From Streptosporangiaceae bacterium (lineage in GTDB: Bacteria > Actinomycetota > Actinomycetes > Streptosporangiales > Streptosporangiaceae): 7,850 nucleotides of DNA. The translations under genes were made by a program, and so were the position numbers. The notes under the pieces were generated by a model that saw nothing but the letters and a program-made list of their open reading frames with translations, was not told where the DNA came from and made no database searches. Position 1 is the first letter of the stretch; the number at the start of each line of letters is the position of its first letter. Below, piece after piece: positions 1 through 5,792 of the stretch. The DNA is taken from positions 1-7,850 of the forward strand of contig JASHXW010000589.1 in the NCBI GenBank assembly GCA_030043395.1. Direction: 5' to 3'.

Positions 1-1031
1 CCGACGTGAGCGTGCGAGCCGGCCAGCGGCTGCTGCTCGATGACGTCACCTGGCAGCTCGGGCCGGGAGATCGAGTCGGGGTCGTGGGCGTGAACGGTAG
101 CGGCAAGACCACGTTGCTCAACGTCCTGGCCGGAGGCGGCGGCAATGGACCCGCTGCTGATGGCGAGCCGGCCGGGGACGGCACCGAGGGCGGGGAGCCG
201 CGTTATGCCAAGGAAGTTGAATTCAGCGGCAGCGTCGTGACCGGTAAGACGGTCAGGCTCGGATACCTCACGCAGGAGCCCGCGCCTGTCGATCCCGATC
301 TGCGCGTCCTCGAGGCGGCGCAGCAGGTCAGGGGCACCGTGCGGATCGGCAAGCGGGAGCTGTCGGCTGGCCAGCTGCTCGAGCGGCTCGGCCTGAGCGG
401 CGAGCGGCAGTGGACGCCGGTCGCCGAGCTGTCCGGCGGGGAGCGGCGCAGGTTGCAGCTTCAGATGGTGCTGATGGACGAGCCAAACGTGCTCTTGCTC
501 GACGAGCCGACCAACGACCTGGACATCGACACGCTGACCGAGCTCGAGGACCTGCTGGACGGATTCCCCGGCTCGATCGTCGTGGTCAGCCACGACCGGT
601 ACTTCCTCGAACGGGTGACCGACCACGTGCGCGCCCTGGTCAGCGGCAAGGTCGCCTTCCTGCCCGGCGGAGTGGATGAGTACCTCGCGCTGCGCGAGGC
701 CGGCCAGGCTGGCGCGCCGGCTACTGCGTCGGCGGCTGCGACTGTGTCTCGTGGACTGTCCGGCGCGCCGGCCTCGCCCGCCTCGTCGGGGAACGGTGCC
801 GTGGTTCCGTCGGCGGCTCGGCTGCGCGAGGCCAGGAAGGAGCTGGCCAGGCTCGATCGCCAGATCGAGCGGCTGGCCGGACGGGAGTCCGAGCTGCACG
901 AGGCGCTTGCCGAAGCGGCTGCCGACTACACGGTGCTGATCGAGCTCGGCGAGGAGTTGCGCGAGGTCGAGGCCGAGCGCGCCGGGCTGGAAGAGCGCTG
1001 GCTCGAGCTGGCTGAGGAGACGTCAGGCTAG
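1..1031 (+). CDS. ABC-F family ATPase, C-terminal half (5' truncated by window)
   Basis: This is the second nucleotide-binding domain and C-terminal tail of a soluble, duplicated ABC ATPase (ABC-F; Uup/EttA-like). Such proteins act on ribosomes or nucleic acid and are not transporters; no membrane segment is present. Counting the GTG at position 6 as residue 1, which is unlikely to be the true start, there is Walker A GVNGSGKT (28-35), a Q-loop Gln in GYLTQE (90), signature LSGGE (142-146), Walker B LLLDEP with catalytic Glu167, and H-loop His196 in SHDRYFL. The family usually has about 550 residues with two such domains, and the frame is open to the left edge, so the first domain lies upstream. 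A low-complexity Ala/Ser/Gly linker (about 233-270) leads into a charged, Leu-rich, predicted coiled coil (about 273-339), as in the Uup C-terminal domain. An unusual Gly-rich insertion follows Walker A (about 43-65). The exact subfamily and role are not resolved. Confidence 0.93.
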   Translation, partial: DVSVRAGQRLLLDDVTWQLGPGDRVGVVGVNGSGKTTLLNVLAGGGGNGPAADGEPAGDGTEGGEPRYAKEVEFSGSVVTGKTVRLGYLTQEPAPVDPDLRVLEAAQQVRGTVRIGKRELSAGQLLERLGLSGERQWTPVAELSGGERRRLQLQMVLMDEPNVLLLDEPTNDLDIDTLTELEDLLDGFPGSIVVVSHDRYFLERVTDHVRALVSGKVAFLPGGVDEYLALREAGQAGAPATASAAATVSRGLSGAPASPASSGNGAVVPSAARLREARKELARLDRQIERLAGRESELHEALAEAAADYTVLIELGEELREVEAERAGLEERWLELAEETSG

Positions 1032-1033
1032 CC

Positions 1034-1120
1034 GTGCGGCTTCAGCTCGATCATCTCGGAGAGTACGTCGGCAGTTTCGCCGACGAGGTCTTCGGGATCA
1101 TGAAGGCGGGCGCTATCTGA
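1034..1120 (+). CDS. Possible 28-codon small ORF or relic after the ABC-F gene
   Basis: A GTG two bases after the ABC-F stop opens a 28-codon frame ending in TGA at 1118-1120. The peptide contains LDHLGEYVGSFADEVFGIMK, and 22 of its 28 codons end in G or C, much like the real genes here. A GAGGAG-like purine stretch lies about 13 bases upstream, inside the end of the ABC-F gene, which is farther than ideal. The frame overlaps the last bases of the convergent hydrolase gene and contains the stem-loop at 1066-1085. I do not recognise a family. It could be a translationally coupled small protein, a relic of a longer gene's C-terminus, or chance. Confidence 0.2.
   Translation: MRLQLDHLGEYVGSFADEVFGIMKAGAI
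1066..1085. terminator. Stem-loop between convergent genes, candidate bidirectional terminator
   Basis: CGTCGGC (1066-1072) and GCCGACG (1079-1085) form a perfect 7-bp GC-rich stem with a 6-base loop. It sits in the 81-bp gap between the ABC-F stop and the stop of the convergent SGNH hydrolase gene. No T-tract follows on either strand, which is common for actinobacterial terminators but makes the call less certain. Confidence 0.45.
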
Positions 1121-2114
1121 TGATCGCTCGCCAGAAGGTCTGGGCGATCACCCGGTAGCCCGCGTTGTTGGCGTGCTCGTTCGGCCCGCGAGGCGGTGAC
1201 GCGCACATCCAGGTAAGCCTGCAGATGGCGGCCACGTTCGGCGGCGTGATACGTGAATTGAGGCCCTTGGTCAGCGCCGAGCCGAAGTCCGTGCTGCCGA
1301 AGGCCGCGAAGACGTTGGCTACGCGTGCCCCGATCCGGTGATACCTGGCGATCAGGAGCTTGTTGACGCCGGCGGCCAGGCCGTCGGTGATGATCGCGAT
1401 TTGCCTGCCAGACCGGCCCGTGCGCCACAGCTCGAGTTCTGGGACGTAGTAGGTCATGCCGACGATCAGGACGTGCTGCCCGGCTGCGGACCGCAGCTGC
1501 GCGAGGATCGTGCCGAGGTTGCGCTGGATCTCCGGCAGGCGGTGGTAAAGACAGTCCGGGATGGTCAGCGGCTGGGCGCCGATCACGCAGGAGTTCGGGT
1601 CGTTGGCGCCGATGTCGATGGTGATCAGCGCGACTTCGCCGCGATGTGCCCGCAGGAACCTGACCGCCTGCGCAAGCTGGCTGCCCGCCGCGTACGAGCA
1701 GATGCCCCCGTGGATCATCGTCGTGGTGGTCTCGCCCGGGCAGCCGAGCTTGACGAGCCGCAAGCCAGGGATCACGTGCCGCAGCCGCGAGGCGAGCTGG
1801 TTCGGGTAACCCTGCGCGGTCAGCTCGTCGCCACCGAACGGGCCGGGTTGCAGGCCCTGGGAGAGCGAGTCACCGAGCGCCAGGTAGTACGCGGGATGGT
1901 CGCCTGGCTTGGTCAGCCCGGCGCGCAGCGCCGCGATGCCGGTAGCGGAACTCTCGTGAGTGGCGCGCGTGCGTGCCGCGCTGCGATGAGATGCCGCAGG
2001 GCTGGAGCTGAGCAGCGCGCATCCCGCGAGCAGCGGGAGGGCCGCGATGAGCGTCAGCGCCAGCTTCAGCACGATCCGGCGGCCAGCCTGGGCGGCAGGT
2101 CGCGTGATCGGCAT
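1113..2114 (-). CDS. SGNH/GDSL-family hydrolase, predicted lipoprotein
   Basis: This 333-residue predicted exported esterase/lipase-like hydrolase has an unknown substrate. The N-terminus has a basic region (Arg12, Arg13, Lys17), a hydrophobic stretch (18-30) and a lipobox LLAGC with Cys32, so it is probably lipid-anchored outside the membrane. A Ser/Ala/Arg-rich spacer (33-60) precedes the catalytic domain. Block I is ALGDSLSQG with nucleophile Ser83. The oxyanion-hole Gly and Asn fit KLGCPGET (Gly124 or nearby) and DIGAND (Asn171). The terminal block is GPNEHANNAGY with His314. The position two before the His, usually Asp in this family, is Asn312. Several Cys residues (125, 139, 176, 188, 298, 304) could form disulfides outside the cell. 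The ATG start at 2114 gives a sensible signal peptide, although no clear Shine-Dalgarno sequence precedes it. It lies 84 bp downstream of the MarR gene on the same strand and may be read from the same transcript. Confidence 0.88.
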   Translation of the reverse strand: MPITRPAAQAGRRIVLKLALTLIAALPLLAGCALLSSSPAASHRSAARTRATHESSATGIAALRAGLTKPGDHPAYYLALGDSLSQGLQPGPFGGDELTAQGYPNQLASRLRHVIPGLRLVKLGCPGETTTTMIHGGICSYAAGSQLAQAVRFLRAHRGEVALITIDIGANDPNSCVIGAQPLTIPDCLYHRLPEIQRNLGTILAQLRSAAGQHVLIVGMTYYVPELELWRTGRSGRQIAIITDGLAAGVNKLLIARYHRIGARVANVFAAFGSTDFGSALTKGLNSRITPPNVAAICRLTWMCASPPRGPNEHANNAGYRVIAQTFWRAIIR

Positions 2115-2124
2115 AGTGGCGAGC

Positions 2125-2198
2125 TTACGTCCCGCGGTTCGCGCTCGGACCTGCCAGGCAGTCGTGCCAGTCGGCGCGGTGTCCGCAGTCCGGGCAGG
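2125..2198. other. Gap between the MarR and hydrolase genes, with an inverted repeat
   Basis: GACCTGCC (2148-2155) and GGCAGGTC (2193-2200) are perfect inverted repeats 37 bases apart, overlapping the MarR stop codon. They could form a weak long-loop structure downstream of the MarR gene. On the minus strand one frame reads through here with a Cys/His-rich peptide and no start codon (see findings). No convincing promoter for the hydrolase gene is visible. Confidence 0.3.
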
Positions 2199-2720
2199 TC
2201 AGCCGGGCGAGTCGGTGTCGAACGGCCCGAGCAGGATCCGGAGCAGATCGGCAAGCTGGGTGCGCTCGGCAGCGTTCAGGCCGCCGAGCAACTCCCGCTC
2301 CTGCTGAAGCAGATCGGTCAGCGACGCGTCCGCCACCTCGCGGCCTCGTTCGGTCAGCTGGACAAGCACGCCGCGCTTGTCCGCGGGGTCGGGGTACCTG
2401 GCGACGAGTCCGGCTTCGGCCAGCCGGTCTATCCGGTTGGTCATCGTTCCCGATGTGACGAGGGTCGCCCGGAGCAGGGCGCCTGGGCTCAGCTGGTACG
2501 GCGGCCCCTGCCGCCGTAGTGCGGATAGCACGTCGAACTCCCAGGTCTCCAGGTCGTGCGCGGTGAACGCTGCCCTCCTGGCCCGGTCGAGATGCCGGGC
2601 TAGCCGGGAAATGCGGGAGAGCACCTGTAGCGGTTCGAGGTCAAGGTCGGGACGTTCCGCGCGCCAGCCAGCGACGAGGTCGTCGACCTCGTCGCGCACT
2701 CCGCGCGTGGTTCCCTCCAC
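2199..2720 (-). CDS. tamR: MarR-family regulator, TamR-like (UrtR-type subgroup)
   Basis: This is a 173-residue winged-helix repressor. The DNA-binding part runs from about 60 to 126, with recognition helix region LVTSGTMTNRIDRL (87-100) and wing DPADKRGVLVQLTERG (111-126). Helices at both ends would form the dimer interface. It has the extra N-terminal helix with Trp19 in WRAERPDLD and Asp63 in WEFDVL, features I associate with the UrtR group (HucR, MftR, TamR), in which such residues bind the ligand. In Streptomyces coelicolor, TamR lies divergent from tam and responds to citrate, trans-aconitate and related compounds; the same arrangement is seen here. The start chosen is GTG at 2720. It has no Shine-Dalgarno sequence, but TATGCT lies six bases upstream, so a leaderless mRNA is likely. 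An alternative GTG lies at 2699. The TamR assignment rests mainly on the divergent tam gene and the subgroup features. Confidence 0.88.
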   Translation of the reverse strand: MEGTTRGVRDEVDDLVAGWRAERPDLDLEPLQVLSRISRLARHLDRARRAAFTAHDLETWEFDVLSALRRQGPPYQLSPGALLRATLVTSGTMTNRIDRLAEAGLVARYPDPADKRGVLVQLTERGREVADASLTDLLQQERELLGGLNAAERTQLADLLRILLGPFDTDSPG

Positions 2721-2726
2721 GCACGC

Positions 2727-2732
2727 AGCATA
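2727..2732 (-). promoter_or_regulatory. Candidate -10 element of the MarR (tamR) gene
   Basis: On the minus strand TATGCT is followed by six bases and then the GTG start at 2720. That places the transcription start at or next to the start codon and explains the missing ribosome binding site. No good -35 is seen at the usual distance. The palindrome at 2734-2749 lies immediately upstream of this -10. Confidence 0.5.
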
Positions 2733-2733
2733 T

Positions 2734-2749
2734 CTCTTGACATCGAGAG
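2734..2749. promoter_or_regulatory. Operator site 1, imperfect 16-bp palindrome
   Basis: CTCTTGACATCGAGAG matches its own reverse complement at 12 of 16 positions, and TA at 2731-2732 pairs with TA at 2751-2752 outside it. It overlaps the -35 of the tam promoter and abuts the -10 of the MarR gene, so bound protein would block both directions. It resembles site 2 (2775-2790), supporting one regulator for both; by context this is the TamR-like protein. Confidence 0.65.
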
Positions 2750-2765
2750 GTACTGACGCTAGAAA
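2737..2765 (+). promoter_or_regulatory. tam promoter (TTGACA - 17 bp - TAGAAA)
   Basis: A perfect -35 hexamer TTGACA (2737-2742) is followed after exactly 17 bases by TAGAAA (2760-2765, four of six matches to TATAAT). The predicted start of transcription is near 2772, giving a leader of about 34 bases that contains operator site 2 and the GGAG ribosome binding site. Confidence 0.65.
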
Positions 2766-2774
2766 GGCTGATGA

Positions 2775-2790
2775 ATCTCGATATCAAGAT
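2775..2790. promoter_or_regulatory. Operator site 2, 16-bp palindrome
   Basis: ATCTCGATATCAAGAT matches its reverse complement at 14 of 16 positions. It lies just downstream of the predicted tam transcription start and upstream of the GGAG. It shares the pattern of site 1 (TCT...GA.ATC.AGA). An overlapping perfect-arm palindrome GATATC-AA-GATATC occupies 2780-2793. It is probably a second binding site for the MarR-family regulator. Confidence 0.65.
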
Positions 2791-2805
2791 ATCTTGGAGC
2801 GCGCG

Positions 2806-3645
2806 ATGTGGGATCCCGGCCAGTACCGGCTCTTCGGCGACGAGCGGTCGCGTCCGTTCTACGAGCTGATAGCCCGGATCGGAGCGGCCGAGCCGCAGGT
2901 CGTCGTGGACATCGGCTGCGGTCCTGGCGAGCTGACCGCCGACTTGTGCCGCCGGTGGCCGATGGCCGAGGTGATCGGCTTCGACAGCTCGGCCGAGATG
3001 ATCTCCGCGGCGAACGAGGTGCTTGCCGACTTGTCGCGTGCCGCGGGCGCGGGCGCGGGGGCGCCGGGCGGTGGCGGCGTGCCGCGGCTGCGGTTCCAGC
3101 TCGAGGACGCCAGGAGCTGGGAACCAGGCGAACCGGTCGACGTGATCGTCTCGAACGCCGTGCTGCAGTGGATCCCGGATCACGAGAAGCTGCTGCCACG
3201 CTGGGTCGACGCGCTCACGGACGGCGGCTGGCTCGCGTTCCAGATGCCGGGCAACGCCGACGCGCCGACTAATCGCCTGCTGCGCCAGATGATCGGCTCT
3301 GATCGCTGGCATGCGCTGCTCGGCGGAGTCGAGCTGAACCGGCAGGCTGGTGATCCTGCCCGTTACCTTGCGCTGCTCGCGGAGGCCGGCTGCGCCGTCG
3401 ACGCGTGGGAGACGACGTACCTGCACGTGCTGAGCGGGGAGGACGCCGCCCTGCGGTGGATCCAGGGAACTGGCCTGCGGCCTGTGATCGCCGCGCTGGA
3501 CGCTGATCAGAAGGATGAGTTCATGGCCGAGTACGGTGCGCTGCTGCGACAGGAGTACCCGCGGCAGCCGTTCGGCACAGTGTTCCCGTTCCGCAGGGTG
3601 TTCGTGGTCGCTCAGAAGGGGCGTGCCGTGAGTCCTAGCGCCTAG
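2806..3645 (+). CDS. tam: Trans-aconitate 2-methyltransferase
   Basis: This 279-residue cytosolic SAM-dependent methyltransferase methylates trans-aconitate, formed spontaneously from cis-aconitate, which otherwise inhibits aconitase. The class I Rossmann fold shows motif I VVVDIGCGPGELT (32-44), the ribose-binding acid Asp60 in GFDSS, the acidic Asp101 region, and SNAVLQWIPDH (116-126). Family hallmarks match E. coli Tam as I remember it: the N-terminal YRLFGDERSRP, the QMPGN stretch, AGCAVDAWETTY, and ATGLRP-like GTGLRPVI followed by QEYPRQPFG near the C-terminus. An Ala/Gly-rich loop (about 79-92) extends the region after the second strand and is probably flexible. The start is the ATG at 2806, with GGAG six bases upstream; the frame is open farther upstream but there overlaps the divergent MarR gene. 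Expression is probably controlled by that regulator through sites at 2734-2749 and 2775-2790. It ends tail to tail with the tetR gene, sharing CTAG. Confidence 0.93.
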   Translation: MWDPGQYRLFGDERSRPFYELIARIGAAEPQVVVDIGCGPGELTADLCRRWPMAEVIGFDSSAEMISAANEVLADLSRAAGAGAGAPGGGGVPRLRFQLEDARSWEPGEPVDVIVSNAVLQWIPDHEKLLPRWVDALTDGGWLAFQMPGNADAPTNRLLRQMIGSDRWHALLGGVELNRQAGDPARYLALLAEAGCAVDAWETTYLHVLSGEDAALRWIQGTGLRPVIAALDADQKDEFMAEYGALLRQEYPRQPFGTVFPFRRVFVVAQKGRAVSPSA

Positions 3646-4319
3646 TGGCGTTTGGGCTGCTCGCGCAGGATGCGCTGAGCCTCATCCGACAGCTTGGGCT
3701 TGGGATCGAGCGTGGACAGCCCGTTCCAGGCCAGGTTTACCAGGTGCGCTGCCATCTCCTCGAGCTTCGGCTTGCGCACGTCGAGCCACCACTGCCCGGC
3801 GAACGCGACCATGCCAACCAGCATCTGGGAGTACACCGGGGCGAGCTTGGGGTCATAGCCGCGCATCTTGAGCACGTCGCCGAGCAGGTACTCGACCTGG
3901 CTGGCGATGTCGCTGATCAGGCTCGCGAAGGTGCCTGACCCGGACGCCGGGTTCGAGTCGCGCACCAGGATGCGGAACCCGTCGCTGTTGTCCTCGATGT
4001 AGCGGAGGAGCGAGACCGCGGCGACCTCGAACTTCTCCATCGTGTCGTTGCCCTCGAGCAACTCGGTCGCCATTGTCAGGAAGCGATCGACCTCCCTGTC
4101 GACCACAACGGCATACAGCCCTTCCTTGCCGCCGAAGTGCTCATAGACGACCGGCTTCGAGACGCCGGCCTGGGCGGCGATCTCCTCGATGGAGGTGCCG
4201 TCCAGGCCGCGCTCGGCGAACAAGCGTCGGCCTATGTCGAGGAGCTGCTCACGCCGCTCCTTGCCGGTCATACGCTTACGGCCGGACGCCGGGGGCTGGC
4301 TGGTCACCTGCCCCATCAT
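3642..4319 (-). CDS. TetR/AcrR-family transcriptional regulator, probable desaturase regulator
   Basis: This 225-residue predicted dimeric repressor has a TetR N-terminal domain at about 22-69. The first helix includes RREQLLDIGRRLFAERG (22-38), and the helix-turn-helix is TSIEEIAAQAGVSKPVVYEHF (42-62), followed by the typical GGKEGLY. Residues 80-210 form the helical ligand and dimer domain, including RYIEDNSDGFRILVRDS and MVAFAGQWWLDVR; the ligand cannot be read from sequence. The gene starts 54 bp after the desaturase stop on the same strand, so the two are probably cotranscribed. The palindrome at 5484-5510 upstream of the desaturase is its likely operator, which would make the unit autoregulated. 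The start is uncertain: ATG at 4319 or 4316 has only a weak AGG upstream, and ATG at 4271 (residue 17) would remove a disordered Pro/Ser-rich leader. The stop overlaps that of tam by four bases. Confidence 0.9.
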   Translation of the reverse strand: MMGQVTSQPPASGRKRMTGKERREQLLDIGRRLFAERGLDGTSIEEIAAQAGVSKPVVYEHFGGKEGLYAVVVDREVDRFLTMATELLEGNDTMEKFEVAAVSLLRYIEDNSDGFRILVRDSNPASGSGTFASLISDIASQVEYLLGDVLKMRGYDPKLAPVYSQMLVGMVAFAGQWWLDVRKPKLEEMAAHLVNLAWNGLSTLDPKPKLSDEAQRILREQPKRH

Positions 4320-4373
4320 GCCTGAACTGTCGGCGATGGGTAACCGGAGTTATCCACCGCTTAGCCACCCAGG

Positions 4374-5405
4374 TCAATCGGTCGCCGCAACCGGACGCTT
4401 GGTCATGGAGCCGAGCTCCCTGATCGCGCCGATCTTCTTGCCGTTGAGGCGCATCTCGTCGGGCCAGCGGACCGCCCACACCCAGCCGAGCTTCTCGACC
4501 AGCCAGATGCAGCGCGCGGCAATGTCGATCTGACCCTTGAATACGCCGTGCCTGGCGCACGTGGGGTCGGCGTGGTGCAGGTTGTGCCAGGACTCGCCGA
4601 AGGACAGGACAGCGAGCCAGGCCACGTTCCTCGACTTGTCCCTCGCCTCGAACTCACGCTTGCCGAACGTGTGGCAGATCGAGTTGATCGACCAGGTGAC
4701 GTGATGCAGGAACGAGACGCGGATCAGGCTAGCCCAGAAGAACGCGATCAGCGCGCCCTGCCAAGACCACGTCCACAGGCCGACGATCACGGCGGGCAGG
4801 ATCAGCGTGGCGGCGACCAGCGGGGCGAACGAGCGGTGGATGACCCGGATATCGCGATCTGCTAGCCAGTCGGGCGCGAACTTCTTGTGCGAGGTGATGT
4901 TCCGGTCGAACAGCCAGCCCATGTGCGCCCAGAACAGGCCCTTGAGCAAGGCCTTCCAGTCGTTGCCGAACCGCCACGGCGAGTGCGGGTCGCCTTCCTT
5001 GTCGCTGTACTTGTGATGCTTGCGGTGGTCAGCGACCCAGTTCAGGATCGGCCCCTCGATCGCCATGGACCCCGCAATGCCGAGCGCGATCTTCATCGGG
5101 CGATTGGCCTTGAAGGAGGTGTGCGTGAAGTAGCGGTGGAACCCCATGGCGATGCCGAGGCCGGACACCAGGTAGAAGCCGAACCCGACCAGGATCGTCT
5201 GCCAGTCTAGGAAGTGCCAGATCAGGCCAACGGGCACGGCGGCGAGGACCGCCAGCATCGGCACGCCGACGAAAGTGGAGATCAAAATGCGTGCACCGGG
5301 GCCTCGCTTCTTGGGTTCCAGGTCAGGAAGAGGCTCCGGGCGGCTTAGCGGTTCTGGCTTGGCCAGCTCGGCAAGTGCCGCTGGGATGTCGGTCGTTGCG
5401 GTCAT
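4374..5405 (-). CDS. Membrane fatty acid (acyl-CoA/acyl-lipid) desaturase, delta-9 type
   Basis: This is a 343-residue membrane di-iron desaturase, probably introducing a cis double bond into saturated acyl chains (DesA3/stearoyl-CoA desaturase-like). The three histidine boxes are complete: HRYFTH (90-95), HRKHH (127-131) and HNLHH (274-278). A further conserved segment, FLHHVTWSINSICHTFG, lies before the third box. Hydrophobic stretches at about 45-65, 70-88, 105-120 and 205-245 would make membrane spans with the boxes on the cytoplasmic face. The N-terminal 35 residues are Pro/Glu-rich and probably disordered. I chose the ATG at 5405 because AAGGA ends six bases upstream; an in-frame ATG at 5465 adds 20 residues but has no ribosome binding site and intrudes on the leader. 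No reductase or ferredoxin partner gene is in the window. It lies directly upstream of a tetR gene and carries a large palindrome upstream. Regiospecificity is inferred from the family. Confidence 0.93.
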   Translation of the reverse strand: MTATTDIPAALAELAKPEPLSRPEPLPDLEPKKRGPGARILISTFVGVPMLAVLAAVPVGLIWHFLDWQTILVGFGFYLVSGLGIAMGFHRYFTHTSFKANRPMKIALGIAGSMAIEGPILNWVADHRKHHKYSDKEGDPHSPWRFGNDWKALLKGLFWAHMGWLFDRNITSHKKFAPDWLADRDIRVIHRSFAPLVAATLILPAVIVGLWTWSWQGALIAFFWASLIRVSFLHHVTWSINSICHTFGKREFEARDKSRNVAWLAVLSFGESWHNLHHADPTCARHGVFKGQIDIAARCIWLVEKLGWVWAVRWPDEMRLNGKKIGAIRELGSMTKRPVAATD

Positions 5406-5411
5406 CACGGA

Positions 5412-5416
5412 TCCTT
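5412..5416 (-). promoter_or_regulatory. Ribosome binding site deciding the desaturase start
   Basis: On the minus strand AAGGA lies six bases before the ATG at 5405. The upstream in-frame ATG at 5465 has no such sequence, so this site favours the shorter protein. Confidence 0.75.
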
Positions 5417-5481
5417 GAAGGCTCGCAGGGCCGGTCGGAAGAGCGATCCGCATAACCGAGGTCATGGGCTGGGCGAATACG

Positions 5482-5511
5482 CTTACGTAACCGTAGCTTA
5501 CGGTAACGTAG
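5482..5511. promoter_or_regulatory. Operator upstream of the desaturase gene: 27-bp near-perfect palindrome
   Basis: The arms TACGTAACCGTA (5484-5495) and TACGGTAACGTA (5499-5510) pair at 11 of 12 positions around the centre GCT. The same bases also read as two tandem 15-bp copies, CTTACGTAACCGTAG (5482-5496) and CTTACGGTAACGTAG (5497-5511). It sits 77 bp upstream of the desaturase ATG. The size and symmetry suit a TetR-family regulator, most simply the one encoded by the co-directional gene at 3642-4319; the double register suggests two dimers. I could not fix a -10/-35 pair with confidence. Confidence 0.65.
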
Positions 5512-5720
5512 GTTCCGCAAGACCCCTAGAGGGAGATCCCACAGAATTCCTGCGTCGCACATGTGGCGTTCATTGAACTGCCCAGTTGGCCACTGAACAT
5601 GCGTCCAGCCGGGAGGGTAGGTCGAACCCCGAACCGGCTGGTGGTCGAACCCGAACCGGGCGGGCCAAATGAGGGACGTCCGGGTTCGCGAGTCACCTGT
5701 ACAGTGTCAGTCGAATTCAG
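5512..5720. other. Non-coding stretch between the desaturase operator and tRNA-Gln
   Basis: No convincing gene is seen: short open frames here lack family features and ribosome binding sites. It contains a direct repeat, GGTCGAACCCCGAACCGG (5620-5637) and GGTCGAACCCGAACCGG (5643-5659), differing by one C. It also holds an inverted pair CGAACCCG (5646-5653) and CGGGTTCG (5681-5688). The tRNA promoter should lie near its right end; TACAGT (5700-5705) is a possible -10 but has no matching -35. Confidence 0.5.
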
Positions 5721-5792
5721 TCCCGGGTCGTCTAGCCGGCAGGACAAACGGTTTTGGTCCGTTTAACCGAGGTTCGAATCCTCGCCCGGGAG
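5721..5792 (+). tRNA. tRNA-Gln (anticodon UUG)
   Basis: A full cloverleaf can be folded by eye. The acceptor stem is TCCCGGG (5721-5727) with CCCGGGA (5785-5791). The D-stem is GTCT/GGAC with an 8-base loop containing A14, G18, G19 and A21. The anticodon stem AACGG/CCGTT encloses loop TTTTGGT, with anticodon TTG at 5754-5756 reading CAA. The variable loop is TAAC. The T-stem CGAGG/CCTCG encloses TTCGAAT. The discriminator is G5792, and CCA is not encoded, as is usual in Actinomycetota. The last 12 tRNA bases plus one are repeated immediately downstream (5795-5807), duplicating the 3' acceptor strand. Confidence 0.96.

Noticed and set aside
1338..2519. A 393-codon open frame on the plus strand
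   Set aside because: It lies opposite the SGNH hydrolase and MarR genes, both of which have clear family motifs. The translation is Arg/Gly/Gln-rich with no domain, as expected for antisense frames in GC-rich DNA.
2377..2805. A longer N-terminus for tam
   Set aside because: The frame is open upstream, but it would overlap the MarR gene and its control region. The ATG at 2806 has a good GGAG and gives the family's normal N-terminus.
2641..3426. A 261-codon minus-strand open frame opposite tam
   Set aside because: It overlaps well-supported tam along nearly its whole length and has no recognisable motif.
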